Positions 8,559 through 17,230 of a DNA stretch of 41,624 nucleotides are shown one piece after another. Within the stretch, counting starts at the first letter, position 1. Each line of letters starts with the position of its first letter. Source of the DNA: an uncultured Rickettsiales bacterium (GTDB lineage Bacteria > Pseudomonadota > Alphaproteobacteria > Rickettsiales > UBA1997). Position numbers and translations under genes: made by a program. The stretch lies in NCBI GenBank assembly GCA_944391025.1, contig CALXSC010000008.1, positions 1 through 41,624 on the forward strand, read 5' to 3'. The notes beneath the pieces were generated by a model. The model had not been told where the DNA came from. It searched no databases and saw nothing but the letters and a program-made list of their open reading frames with translations.

Positions 8559-9464
8559 ATGTTAGCAGAAAAGCCAGAAATGATATTGTTTACGGGTGCA
8601 AATGGTGCCGGCAAAACAACGCTTAGAAAGCTTATAGAGGCTAAATACCATTTGGAATTTCCAAACAATATAAATGCCGATCAAATAAGTTCAACACTGA
8701 TTGATGATATGGAAAGGGTTGTAGATATAATAGCTAAACAAAAGGAAGAGGCTGAGAGCTTAATGGGCAAAAAAGGCATGGGTATATACGATATACCAGA
8801 CGATCCCGAAGATGGCGAACTCGGAAAAATTGCGCTCTATAAATTTTGTTTTGAATTAATGTCATCGCAAATGACAGATAAAGAAAGATTTAAAGAGCTT
8901 ATATTCAATCTTTCACCAGAAAATCCTAAAAGCAAAAAGAAACTTTTGGAATATATGGAATCGGAAACACCGCAGAATAAAAGAAACCTAACGGATTGGG
9001 GTTCATATGTTGAATATTACAACAGAAAATATTCCTATGTTGATAGAATGGAATCATTTTCATTTGAGGATGTTATAATGAGCAATTATGGGCTTGATAT
9101 TTTAAACGAAGCCAATGAAAAAGGCTATCAAACATCTCTGTTTTTTCTGGCAACATCGGATCCATCAATAAATGTACAAAGAGTTCAAAAAAGAGTTGCT
9201 GAGGGTGGACATGGCGTTATAGCAAGTGAAATAACAAGGAGATATGGGGTTCTAATGGAAAAACTGCCGCAAATGGTAGAAGGATTTGGCATGATAGAGA
9301 TTTGGGACAATTCTACAGATGGTGAGATTAAAATAATAGCTAGAAAAGAATTGGGAAAGGATATCCAATTCACAGAATCCGGTAAATGGCTAAGGGATAG
9401 ACTTGAGGGAAAAGTAAGAATTTCCGATAGTCCACTATTGGAAAAATCTAGAATGGTTTTATAA
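8559..9464 (+). CDS. Zeta-toxin-like P-loop kinase (COG4185-type)
   Basis: A 301-residue P-loop protein (307 if it starts at the in-frame ATG at 8541). It has a Walker A motif (FTGANGAGKTT, about residues 10-20), NADQI as in zeta toxins, then a later SFSFEDVIMS and a C-terminal FFLATSDPSINVQRV...RV.EGGH...EITRRY block. This block matches the substrate/ATP-binding region of predicted zeta-type kinases, which phosphorylate UDP-GlcNAc-type or related small substrates. Family members are commonly about 200 residues. Here about 75 extra residues (IYDIPDD to YSYVDR) lie between the NAD motif and ESFSFED. The preceding 45-aa ORF abuts it and may be its antitoxin. Confidence 0.75.
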   Translation: MLAEKPEMILFTGANGAGKTTLRKLIEAKYHLEFPNNINADQISSTLIDDMERVVDIIAKQKEEAESLMGKKGMGIYDIPDDPEDGELGKIALYKFCFELMSSQMTDKERFKELIFNLSPENPKSKKKLLEYMESETPQNKRNLTDWGSYVEYYNRKYSYVDRMESFSFEDVIMSNYGLDILNEANEKGYQTSLFFLATSDPSINVQRVQKRVAEGGHGVIASEITRRYGVLMEKLPQMVEGFGMIEIWDNSTDGEIKIIARKELGKDIQFTESGKWLRDRLEGKVRISDSPLLEKSRMVL

Positions 9465-9481
9465 TAAATTTATAGCTGCAT

Positions 9482-9664
9482 TTATTTTAATAGCATAAAG
9501 TTTATATGTGCCAGCAGTATGTTGCAGGACTTTTTTCTGCACTGTGTCTATTAAACCTACAGCCAAACCATCCTCTGCCACCATCCATAGCGCTATGAAT
9601 CTAAATAGGAAAAAGTCCTGCGGACAACGTCTCCTAAGATAATCACGATATGCTATTTAAATAG
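9482..9664. repeat. Nested inverted-repeat element upstream of nifJ
   Basis: This gene-free stretch contains two nested inverted repeats. The inner arms are GCAGGACTTTTT (9524-9535) and AAAAAGTCCTGC (9610-9621), 12 bp and perfect. The outer arms are TATTTTAATAGCATA (9482-9496) and its near-complement around 9650-9664, with about one mismatch. The interior is GC-richer than its surroundings and ORF-free. It could be a miniature transposable element, or a structured leader or attenuator for nifJ; the sequence alone does not decide. Confidence 0.5.
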
Positions 9665-9693
9665 ATAATTAAAAGTAATAAGCTAAAAAACTC

Positions 9694-9721
9694 TTGATTA
9701 TTTAATATGAAGCTATAAGAT
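9694..9721 (+). promoter_or_regulatory. Weak candidate promoter for nifJ
   Basis: TTGATT at 9694-9699 is followed by TATAAG at 9714-9719 (14-nt spacer) or TAAGAT at 9716-9721 (16-nt spacer). The gene starts at 9758. Neither option is a good match, so this is a tentative call. Confidence 0.25.
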
Positions 9722-9757
9722 TTATGGCATAAACTTTAATAACATTCTTTTAAAAAA

Positions 9758-12700
9758 ATGGCAAAATTTAAAAAAAAGCCTATTGATGGAAATGAAGCTG
9801 TTGCAAGAATTGCTTATAAAATGAGTGATATGTTTGCTATCTATCCTATAACACCTTCATCACCAATGGGCGAATTGGCAGATCAATTTTCTGCAAGTGG
9901 AGAATTAAATATTTTTGGGTTAAAACCTAGCGTTACTGAAATGCAAAGTGAAGCAGGTGCAGCAGGTGCTTTGCATGGCGCTTTACAAACTGGAAGTTTA
10001 GCTTCTACATTTACCTGTTCACAGGGACTTTTATTAATGATTCCAAACATGTATAAAATAGCTGGTGAAATGACGCCATGTGTTATACACGTTGCGGCTA
10101 GAGCATTGGCAGCTCAAGGTTTATCAATCTATGGCGACCATCAGGACGTTATGGCTGTTAGACAAACTGGTTTTGCTATGTTGTCAAGCGGTTCTGTTCA
10201 GGAAGCCCACGACTCAGCATTAGTAGCCCATTTAGCAACTTTAGAATCAAAGGTTCCATTTGTTAATTTCTTTGATGGTTTTAGAACTTCACATGAAATT
10301 AATAAAATTGAATTAATTGATGACGAAACAATTAAATCAATGTTGAATGAAGATACTATTCTTGAGTGCAGAAATAGGGGTTTAAAACCTGATGACCCAG
10401 TTATGAGGGGAACTGCTCAAAACATTGATGTATACTTCCAAGGCAGAGAATCAACAAACAAATACTACAATGCAGTTCCAGAAATAGTTCAGGCAAAATT
10501 TGATGAATTTGCAAAATTAACCGGCAGACAATATAAATTGTTTGACTACTATGGATCAGCAGACGCTGATAGAGTTATAGTTATGATGGGTTCAGGTGTT
10601 CAAGCGGTTAAAGAAGCAATTGAAAAAATGAACAAAGAAGGTGAAAAGGTTGGCGTGCTTCAAGTTAGACTATATAGACCTTTCTCTTCAAAACATTTAG
10701 CAAATGCCTTGCCTAAAACAGTTAAAAAAGTTGCTGTTCTTGACAGAACTAAAGAACCAGGCAGCGAAGGCGAACCTCTATTCCTAGACGTAGTGGCTGG
10801 ATTAAAAATTGAAGGAAGAACTGATATTGAAATATTTGGCGGTATATATGGACTTTCTTCTAAAGAATTCACTCCTGCAATGGCAAAAGGTGTCTATGAC
10901 AATTTAAAATCAAGCTCATCTAAAAAAAGATTTACAGTTGGTATAAAGGATGATATCACAAATATGAGCATTGATTACTCAAATGATTTCCACACCGATA
11001 TGCCTGATGTTAAACAAGCTATTTTCTTTGGTCTAGGTAGTGATGGTACAGTTGGTGCAAATAAAAACACCATTAAAATCATTACAGATAGGGAACAATA
11101 CTATGGTCAAGCCTATTTTGTTTATGACTCAAAGAAATCCGGTTCAGTTACAGAATCCCACTTAAGATTTGGTCCTAATCCAATTAACTCAACCTACCTA
11201 GTTCAAAAGGCTGATTTCATTGGCTGCCACCAATTCCCATTCCTATTTAAACTTGATATCTTGGGAAGAATTAAGAAAGGCGGTACTCTTCTTTTGAATA
11301 CCCACTATTCAAAGGATGAAGTTTGGGATCAATTGCCTCAGGTGGTTCAACAAATTATAGTTGATAGAGATATCAAATTATATGTAATTGATGCCTATAA
11401 GGTTGCTGATGATACCCACATGGGCACTAGAATCAACACCATAATGCAAACTTGCTATTTTAAACTTTCAAATGTTATTCCTGTAGAAGAAGCATTAAAA
11501 GAAATAAAAGAAGCAATCGTTAAAACCTATAGCAAAAAAGGTCAAGCAATTGTTGATAATAATATCAAAGCTGTTGACGAATCTTTAGCAAATCTATTTG
11601 AGGTTAACTATCCTAAACAGGTTACAAGCAAAATTCAAATGGAACAAAAAGTTGGCAAAGACGCGCCTAAATTCGTTCAAGAAGTTACAGCAAAAATGAT
11701 TGAAGGAAAAGGTGAAGAAATTACTACTTCTATGATGCCTTATGACGGCACTTTCCCAACTGATACAACTAAATACGAAAAGAGAGATGTTGCGGATAAA
11801 ATCTCCGTATGGGATCAAAGCAAATGTATTCAGTGCGGTCAATGTATCTTTGCTTGTCCACACTCATGCTTAGAATCTAAAATGTTCAGTGCTGAGGAAT
11901 TGAAAAATGCGCCATCTTGCTTCAAAGCAATACCAGTAATGGGTGATAAAGAAGGCAAAATGCAATACAGAATTCAAATTTCACCTGAGGATTGCACTGG
12001 CTGTTCAATCTGTGTTCTAGCTTGTCCTACTGGTGCTTTATCAATGCAGCCTAAACAAGATGTTATTAAAGAAGAAAAGGAATGTTTGGCTTTCTTTAAT
12101 ACCCTTGAAGGCAAAGAAGTTGAAGATCCTAAAGATATTAAAAACGTTCAATTTAAAGAGTCTCTATTTAAATATTCAGGCGCTTGTGCTGGTTGCGGTG
12201 AAACTCCATACTTGTCATTAATTTCAAAATTATATGGCGACAGAATGGTGGCTGCAAACGCAACAGGTTGTTCTTCTATTTACGGTGGAAACCTTCCAAC
12301 AACTCCTTGGGGTAAAAATAAGGATGGAAGAGGCGTTGCATGGTCCAACTCATTATTTGAAGATGCAGCAGAATTTGGCTATGGTTTCAAATTAAGTCAA
12401 GAAACTCAATTAGTTGAAGCAACTGACCTAATGGAAAAATTGAAGGATGTAATCGGTGCAGACCTGGTTGCTGAAATTATGGACAACTATGGCAAAACTG
12501 AAGACAAAGAGGTTAAGGCTCAAATTGAAAGAATCAAGAAAGCTAAAAAAGCTCTTGAAAAAGACAATTCATTTGAAGCTAAACATCTAATCTCAATAAT
12601 AGACGTTATGCTTGAAAGAAGCGTATGGATTATCGGCGGCGACGGTTGGGCATACGATATTGGCTTCGGCGGTCTAGACCATGTACTAGCTAGCGGTAAA

Positions 12701-13267
12701 AATATAAACGTTCTAGTTATGGATACAGAGGTTTATTCCAATACCGGCGGCCAATCTTCAAAGGCTACAAACCTAGGCGCTAGTGCTAAATTTGCCGTAA
12801 ATGGTAAGAATACATTCAAGAAAGATCTTGGCGCAATAGCTATGACCTATGGAAATATTTACGTTGCACAGGTTGCCATCAGAGCAAATCCAGCTCAGGC
12901 TATGAAGGCAATTAAAGAGGCGGAAGCATACGATGGTCCATCTTTAATCATTGCATACAGCTCTTGTATTGCGCATGGCGCTCCATTGGAAAACAGCTTT
13001 ACACAGCAGAAGAATTGTGTTGACAGCGGTATGTGGATGCTCTACAGATATAATCCAAGCCTAATAGTTGAAGGTAAAAATCCTTTAATTATTGATAGCA
13101 AAGAACCTAAATTAGACCTATTGGAAACATATCTATATGGCGAAACTAGATATAGCTCAATCAAAAAAGCTAATCCAGAACACGCAGCTGAAATCGTTGA
13201 AATGTTAAAAGAACACATTTCAAGAAGATGGAAAAAATATAGATTAGTGGCTGATAACTTAATTTAG
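9758..13267 (+). CDS. nifJ: Pyruvate:ferredoxin (flavodoxin) oxidoreductase, single-chain
   Basis: A 1169-residue protein, the standard length of the homodimeric single-chain PFOR. Domain order is visible. The N-terminal domain has YPITPSSPMGE. A ferredoxin-like domain holds two [4Fe-4S] motifs, CIQCGQCIFACPHSC (about residues 690-704) and CTGCSICVLACPTG (about 746-759). A further cluster ligand lies in GACAGCGETPY (about 808). The thiamine diphosphate-binding motif GDGWAYDIG...NTGGQSSKAT starts about residue 961. The enzyme oxidises pyruvate to acetyl-CoA and CO2 and reduces ferredoxin or flavodoxin, which indicates fermentative or anaerobic carbon metabolism. Codon use is more even than in the glycan cluster, consistent with high expression. 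A strong terminator hairpin follows, so it appears monocistronic. Confidence 0.97.
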   Translation: MAKFKKKPIDGNEAVARIAYKMSDMFAIYPITPSSPMGELADQFSASGELNIFGLKPSVTEMQSEAGAAGALHGALQTGSLASTFTCSQGLLLMIPNMYKIAGEMTPCVIHVAARALAAQGLSIYGDHQDVMAVRQTGFAMLSSGSVQEAHDSALVAHLATLESKVPFVNFFDGFRTSHEINKIELIDDETIKSMLNEDTILECRNRGLKPDDPVMRGTAQNIDVYFQGRESTNKYYNAVPEIVQAKFDEFAKLTGRQYKLFDYYGSADADRVIVMMGSGVQAVKEAIEKMNKEGEKVGVLQVRLYRPFSSKHLANALPKTVKKVAVLDRTKEPGSEGEPLFLDVVAGLKIEGRTDIEIFGGIYGLSSKEFTPAMAKGVYDNLKSSSSKKRFTVGIKDDITNMSIDYSNDFHTDMPDVKQAIFFGLGSDGTVGANKNTIKIITDREQYYGQAYFVYDSKKSGSVTESHLRFGPNPINSTYLVQKADFIGCHQFPFLFKLDILGRIKKGGTLLLNTHYSKDEVWDQLPQVVQQIIVDRDIKLYVIDAYKVADDTHMGTRINTIMQTCYFKLSNVIPVEEALKEIKEAIVKTYSKKGQAIVDNNIKAVDESLANLFEVNYPKQVTSKIQMEQKVGKDAPKFVQEVTAKMIEGKGEEITTSMMPYDGTFPTDTTKYEKRDVADKISVWDQSKCIQCGQCIFACPHSCLESKMFSAEELKNAPSCFKAIPVMGDKEGKMQYRIQISPEDCTGCSICVLACPTGALSMQPKQDVIKEEKECLAFFNTLEGKEVEDPKDIKNVQFKESLFKYSGACAGCGETPYLSLISKLYGDRMVAANATGCSSIYGGNLPTTPWGKNKDGRGVAWSNSLFEDAAEFGYGFKLSQETQLVEATDLMEKLKDVIGADLVAEIMDNYGKTEDKEVKAQIERIKKAKKALEKDNSFEAKHLISIIDVMLERSVWIIGGDGWAYDIGFGGLDHVLASGKNINVLVMDTEVYSNTGGQSSKATNLGASAKFAVNGKNTFKKDLGAIAMTYGNIYVAQVAIRANPAQAMKAIKEAEAYDGPSLIIAYSSCIAHGAPLENSFTQQKNCVDSGMWMLYRYNPSLIVEGKNPLIIDSKEPKLDLLETYLYGETRYSSIKKANPEHAAEIVEMLKEHISRRWKKYRLVADNLI

Positions 13268-13283
13268 TCAAAATTTATAATTT

Positions 13284-13316
13284 AAAAGTAAGCACCAAAA
13301 TGTGGTGTTTACTTTT
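13284..13316 (+). terminator. Rho-independent terminator after nifJ
   Basis: The arms at 13284-13297 (AAAAGTAAGCACCA) and 13303-13316 (TGGTGTTTACTTTT) form a 14-bp stem with one G-T pair and a 5-nt loop. The ends are A/T runs, so it could work in both directions. It lies 16 nt after the nifJ stop. Confidence 0.8.
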
Positions 13317-13331
13317 GCAGTTTAAATAAAA

Positions 13332-13748
13332 ATAAAAAAAATAACCAAAGAAGAAAAAGTAAAATATGTTAATAAGATTAGAAAATATCTAATTAAAAAA
13401 GCAGTCAAAAGTGAAAATGCGACATATAGTGAAATAAATATTATATTTAAAATTTATCTTGATAAAAAAGATGTTCCACACAAAAGAGGGAATTGTTTAT
13501 CTAAAATTGGATATTTTTTAGATAAGATAAATATATTTGAGCACAAATATAACAGACTGCCGTTTGGAGCATTTGTCATTTAAAAAACAACTGGCGAGGT
13601 TAGTAATGGTTTTGATGAATCGTGTAAAAATCTTGGATTAAAAAATACCAACCCTCATGAAGTTAGAGAAGAATTAACAAAATTTTGGAATAATAAAATT
13701 AATTTCAATAATTATTATGATGAAGAACTAGAAATATCCGATATATAA
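13332..13748 (+). pseudogene. Degenerate gene remnant with in-frame stop and no start codon
   Basis: One frame reads through 139 codons with a single ochre stop at 13581-13583. The part before it ends RLPFGAFVI, and the part after it starts KTTGEVSNGFDESCKNLG and continues to EELEISDI. Both halves have coherent, protein-like composition (Lys/Asn/Ile/Glu-rich, amphipathic) in the same frame, and the sequence across the stop reads like one conserved segment (LPFGAFVI-KTTGEVSNGF). There is no in-frame ATG, GTG or TTG at its 5' end and an upstream stop lies at 13323-13325, so the N-terminus has been lost. I do not recognise the family. It looks like an accessory gene in decay. Confidence 0.55.
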
Positions 13749-13973
13749 AAATACAAATTGTTTTGCTTGTCCATAAACAATCTTAAAATTATCAAAAAAC
13801 GCATTTTTTATATTGTCAACTGATAATTTAATAACTTTTTATAAGAAGTTCGTTTCCATCTCTCTTTTTTGCAATAATAAAAGTTACTGTACTAAAACAG
13901 CACAAAGTAATTCTTCAAATAACTAGGATTTTGTAATTGGACTTTAATATTTAGCGTAATGAATGAATTTTAT

Positions 13974-15107
13974 TTATTTTAAAATTAGCCTTTCTAAATC
14001 TATTACATTCGTATTTTCTCCCAATAGGTCATTAAAAATGCTTATATCGGTCCCCGTAATAAACGACTGTATATCAAGCTTTAACAGCTCATTAAACAGC
14101 TCTATTTTTCTAGTTTTATCAAGATATGAAAATATTTCGTCCAATAAAACTATAGGAGCAGCTTTATTGAACTCCTTGCACATGAGAGCTTTTAAAATAG
14201 TAAATGACACTAAAAATAGCTTTTGTTCGCCAGTAGAACAAAACTGTGCATCTATATTTTTATTCTGATAGAATAGCCTCAAATCGCTTTTATGGACACC
14301 ATCGTTTGTCCTTTTTGATTCCCTATCCTGCTGCCTATTATTAAATAATACTTCCCTAAATTTTTCCTCAGCCTTTATGGCAGTAATATTATCCAGCATA
14401 AGATTTTCAAAAGTCCCATCAATCAATATTGTAAATTTAGGAAAATTAAAGTCATAATTAAACAAAATTCTATTCAAATGGCGAACAATATCGTTACGCG
14501 TTACAGCAATTGAAATACCAACCTCTGCTATTTTGTCTTCTAAAATTGACAGCCAATTTTTATCAAACTTCATATCATCCTGCAGAACCTTCATACGTTC
14601 CTTTAATAGAAATTCATATTTTGCAACACGTGAAGAGTGCTGATTATCAATTATATAAACCGCCTTATCCAGAAATTTACGGCGTACAGATTTATCATCA
14701 TTAAAAAAATTTTGCATCTCAGGAGTCAACCAGATAATATTAAAAACTTTACTAAGCTCTTCCTGGCTTCTCACTGAATTTCCATTAATTTTTATTTTCT
14801 TCTTTAAAATACCATTATCATTTTCTGAAAAAACAGCAAGCGTATCAGCTATATCATTATTTTCCACATTGGCAAACACAGACCAATTATAATTGAATGT
14901 CTGCTTGTCCGTTATTCTCAGAACATCATTTATATTGCTACTAAAAAGCCCCTTTCCTGGAGATAGGAAAGAAATTGATTCAAGTATATTGGTCTTGCCT
15001 ACTCCATTTCTGCCATAGATTATATTGATATTTGGTAAAAATGAAAAGTTGGCATTATTATAAACCCTGTAATTATTTAAAATTAAAGTTTTAATATAGG
15101 GATTCAT
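13974..15107 (-). CDS. recF: DNA replication/repair protein RecF
   Basis: A 377-residue SMC-like ATPase, close to the usual RecF length of about 360. The Walker A motif is YGRNGVGKTN (residues 31-40). The ABC signature is CSTGEQKL near residue 289, and Walker B is PIVLLDEIFSYLD near residue 320. The LNNYRVYNNANFSF opening is typical of RecF. It loads RecA at gapped DNA with RecO and RecR. It stands alone on the minus strand between a gene remnant and tRNA-Tyr and is not next to dnaN or gyrB in this window. The 225 bases between the remnant and recF hold no supported gene. Confidence 0.93.
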   Translation of the reverse strand: MNPYIKTLILNNYRVYNNANFSFLPNINIIYGRNGVGKTNILESISFLSPGKGLFSSNINDVLRITDKQTFNYNWSVFANVENNDIADTLAVFSENDNGILKKKIKINGNSVRSQEELSKVFNIIWLTPEMQNFFNDDKSVRRKFLDKAVYIIDNQHSSRVAKYEFLLKERMKVLQDDMKFDKNWLSILEDKIAEVGISIAVTRNDIVRHLNRILFNYDFNFPKFTILIDGTFENLMLDNITAIKAEEKFREVLFNNRQQDRESKRTNDGVHKSDLRLFYQNKNIDAQFCSTGEQKLFLVSFTILKALMCKEFNKAAPIVLLDEIFSYLDKTRKIELFNELLKLDIQSFITGTDISIFNDLLGENTNVIDLERLILK

Positions 15108-15220
15108 AAAATTAGCCAGCCTTTTTATTCAATGATTTATAACAATACAATATAATTGTAAAAAATCAATAGTAAAAAGTCCATAGTTTGAATTAATTTT
15201 ATTAAAAATGATTTTTTTTA

Positions 15221-15248
15221 TTGACATATATAAAATTTAATTTATAAT
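15221..15248 (+). promoter_or_regulatory. Promoter of tRNA-Tyr
   Basis: Perfect TTGACA at 15221-15226 and perfect TATAAT at 15243-15248 with a 16-nt spacer. The mature tRNA begins 9 nt downstream. Confidence 0.75.
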
Positions 15249-15256
15249 TTTCTAAC

Positions 15257-15342
15257 GGAGAGGTGGCCGAGTGGTCAATGGCAGCAGACTGTAAATCTGC
15301 CCTCGCAAGAGTTCGAAGGTTCAAATCCTTCTCTCTCCACCA
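15257..15342 (+). tRNA. tRNA-Tyr (GTA), CCA encoded
   Basis: An 86-nt class II tRNA. The acceptor stem is GGAGAGG/TCTCTCC with one G-T pair. The anticodon loop is CTGTAAA with anticodon GTA, the variable arm is long (around CCTCGCAAGAG), and the T-arm contains GGTTCAAATCC. The discriminator is A, followed by an encoded CCA at 15340-15342. It has its own promoter and terminator. Confidence 0.96.
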
Positions 15343-15360
15343 TTTTTGGTTCAGAGTCCT

Positions 15361-15386
15361 TCCAACTTTTTAGTTGGATTTTTTTT
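15361..15386 (+). terminator. Rho-independent terminator after tRNA-Tyr
   Basis: TCCAAC (15361-15366) and GTTGGA (15373-15378) form a 6-bp stem with a 6-nt T-rich loop. A run of eight T follows at 15379-15386. Confidence 0.85.
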
Positions 15387-15499
15387 ATAATCCATTTAAT
15401 AAACTAATAACTAATAACCATAAAATATTAAAAAAACCTATTGAAATTATGCAACTAATATTATATATATTAATAATAGGTATAAAAAAGATAAAATAT

Positions 15500-15721
15500 A
15501 TGGCACCAGGATGGGCAACTGAGGAATCTACTGAAGAGGAGATATCAAATTATATAAATAACCAAATAGAGCAGGCAAAAAACAGCATGCCATCCGGAAA
15601 AGGCCTTATATATTGTGAGGATTGCGATGAGGAAATACCAGAGGCTAGGCGTAAAGCTGTGCCCGGAGTTAGAAGATGCGTCAAATGCCAGGAAAAACGC
15701 GATAAATTGAACGGAAAATAA
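15500..15721 (+). CDS. DksA/TraR-type C4 zinc finger protein
   Basis: A 73-residue protein starting at MAPGWATEEST. The frame is open further upstream, but that part has no conserved character, and the family begins with an acidic helix like this one. The C-terminal half has four cysteines in the pattern YCEDCDEEIPEARRKAVPGVRRCVKCQEK, i.e. CxxC-17-CxxC, diagnostic of the TraR/DksA zinc finger. Short members such as YbiI lack the long coiled coil of DksA and have no settled function, although they can bind in the RNA polymerase secondary channel. It lies between tRNA-Tyr and ffh as an apparent single gene. Confidence 0.85.
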   Translation: MAPGWATEESTEEEISNYINNQIEQAKNSMPSGKGLIYCEDCDEEIPEARRKAVPGVRRCVKCQEKRDKLNGK

Positions 15722-15804
15722 ATTGACAATCCGTTTAATTGCTTTATTTTTAAAAATAAAAAGTAAATTAACTATAGAACAAACAAAAATATAATACATT
15801 TAAC

Positions 15805-15833
15805 TTGATTTAGAAAATATTTTATATTATTAA
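15805..15833 (+). promoter_or_regulatory. Candidate promoter for ffh
   Basis: TTGATT at 15805-15810 and TATTAA at 15828-15833 are separated by 17 nt, with the ffh ATG at 15862. The match is moderate and the surrounding sequence is very AT-rich, so chance is a real alternative. Confidence 0.3.
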
Positions 15834-15861
15834 TTTATTATAATAATAAAATTTTTGAATA

Positions 15862-17229
15862 ATGTTTGACTCTATTACTAAAAACTTTGGTGGTATAATA
15901 GATAAATTAAGAGGTAAAAAATTTATTTCTGAGGATGATTTTAATGAATCGCTAAGGGAAATTAGACTAGCTATGCTGGAGGCTGATGTATCGCTTCCAA
16001 TCGTTAAAGAGTTTATCAAAAAAGTAAAAGAAAAAGTAATTGGTGAAGAAGTTATAAAAAAAGTTTCACCAGGTCAAATGATTGTTAAAATTATAAATGA
16101 TGAGCTATTATATCTACTTGGTCGTGACAGCTGCGAGGTTGATTTAGACAAATCAAAGCCATTATTTATAATGTTGAGCGGATTACAGGGTGCTGGAAAA
16201 ACTACAACTGCCGCAAAATTGGCGTTGAGGCTGAAAAATAAATATTCAAAAAAGACACTGCTTGTTTCATTGGATGTATATAGACCGGCAGCCAAAAAAC
16301 AATTGGAGGTATTGGCTCAAAAAGCTGGCGTTGATAGCCTTGAGATACTAGAAAACGAAAAACCATTGGAAATTGCAAAAAGAGCTTTAGAATTCATAAA
16401 AGATAAAAACTATGACGTTGTAATATTTGATACAGCAGGAAGATTAGCTATAGATGATAAACTTATGGAAGAGCTGGAGGGACTTGTTGAATTTATAAAA
16501 CCGCATGAAAAATTACTGGTAGCAGATTCGTTGATGGGACAGGACGCGGTTAATATAGCCAATGAATTTAATGATAGAATAGGTTTAACTGGAATAATTC
16601 TAACGAGAATTGATGGCGGCGGAAGGGCTGGATGTGCTTTGAGTATGAAAATAGCAACAGGTTGTCCAATAAAATATATGTCATCTGGAGAAAAACTAGA
16701 GCAATTTGACGAATTTTATCCAGAGAGAATAGCGTCAAAAATTTTAGATATGGGCGATATAATTTCATTTGTAGAAAAGGCACAGGAAGTTGTTGACGAA
16801 GAAGAAGCTGCAAAACTGGAGAAAAAAATTAAAAAAGGCGAGTTTGATTTTGACGATTTTTTAAGCCAATTAAGAAATTTAAAAAAACTTGGCGGCTTAG
16901 GAAGCATGTTGAGTTTTTTACCGGGGGCTGGAAAGATAAAAGATTTCATGCAGACAAAGGGATTTGATGACAACCTCTTAAAAAAACAGGAATCAATTGT
17001 ATATTCAATGACGAAGCTTGAAAGAAAGCATCCAGAAGTATTAAATTCATCAAGGAAATTCAGAATAGCCAAGGGCTCTGGTACAAACATTCAGGAAGTC
17101 AACAGTCTATTAAAAAAATTCAAGCAAATTAAGAGAACAATTGAGGCAGTTGGAAAAATGGACAAGAACCAGTTAAAAGATATAATGAATCAATTAGGAA
17201 ACGTAAAAGATAGCGATTTTGATTTTTAA
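15862..17229 (+). CDS. ffh: Signal recognition particle protein Ffh (SRP54)
   Basis: A 455-residue SRP GTPase. The N domain spans residues 1-95. The G domain has G1 at GLQGAGKTTTAAKLA (about 106-120), DVYRPAAKKQL, and G3 at DTAGRLAID (about 191-199). The M domain has LSQLRNLKKLGGLGSML and ends with RIAKGSGTNIQEVNSLLKKFKQI, the 4.5S RNA-binding helix-turn-helix. It recognises signal sequences on ribosomes and docks them to FtsY. The usual TKLDGDARGG stretch of the G domain reads TRIDGGGRAG here. It is followed after 1 nt by an exported dioxygenase-like protein. I did not find a recognisable SRP RNA in this window. Confidence 0.95.
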   Translation: MFDSITKNFGGIIDKLRGKKFISEDDFNESLREIRLAMLEADVSLPIVKEFIKKVKEKVIGEEVIKKVSPGQMIVKIINDELLYLLGRDSCEVDLDKSKPLFIMLSGLQGAGKTTTAAKLALRLKNKYSKKTLLVSLDVYRPAAKKQLEVLAQKAGVDSLEILENEKPLEIAKRALEFIKDKNYDVVIFDTAGRLAIDDKLMEELEGLVEFIKPHEKLLVADSLMGQDAVNIANEFNDRIGLTGIILTRIDGGGRAGCALSMKIATGCPIKYMSSGEKLEQFDEFYPERIASKILDMGDIISFVEKAQEVVDEEEAAKLEKKIKKGEFDFDDFLSQLRNLKKLGGLGSMLSFLPGAGKIKDFMQTKGFDDNLLKKQESIVYSMTKLERKHPEVLNSSRKFRIAKGSGTNIQEVNSLLKKFKQIKRTIEAVGKMDKNQLKDIMNQLGNVKDSDFDF

Positions 17230-17230
17230 T

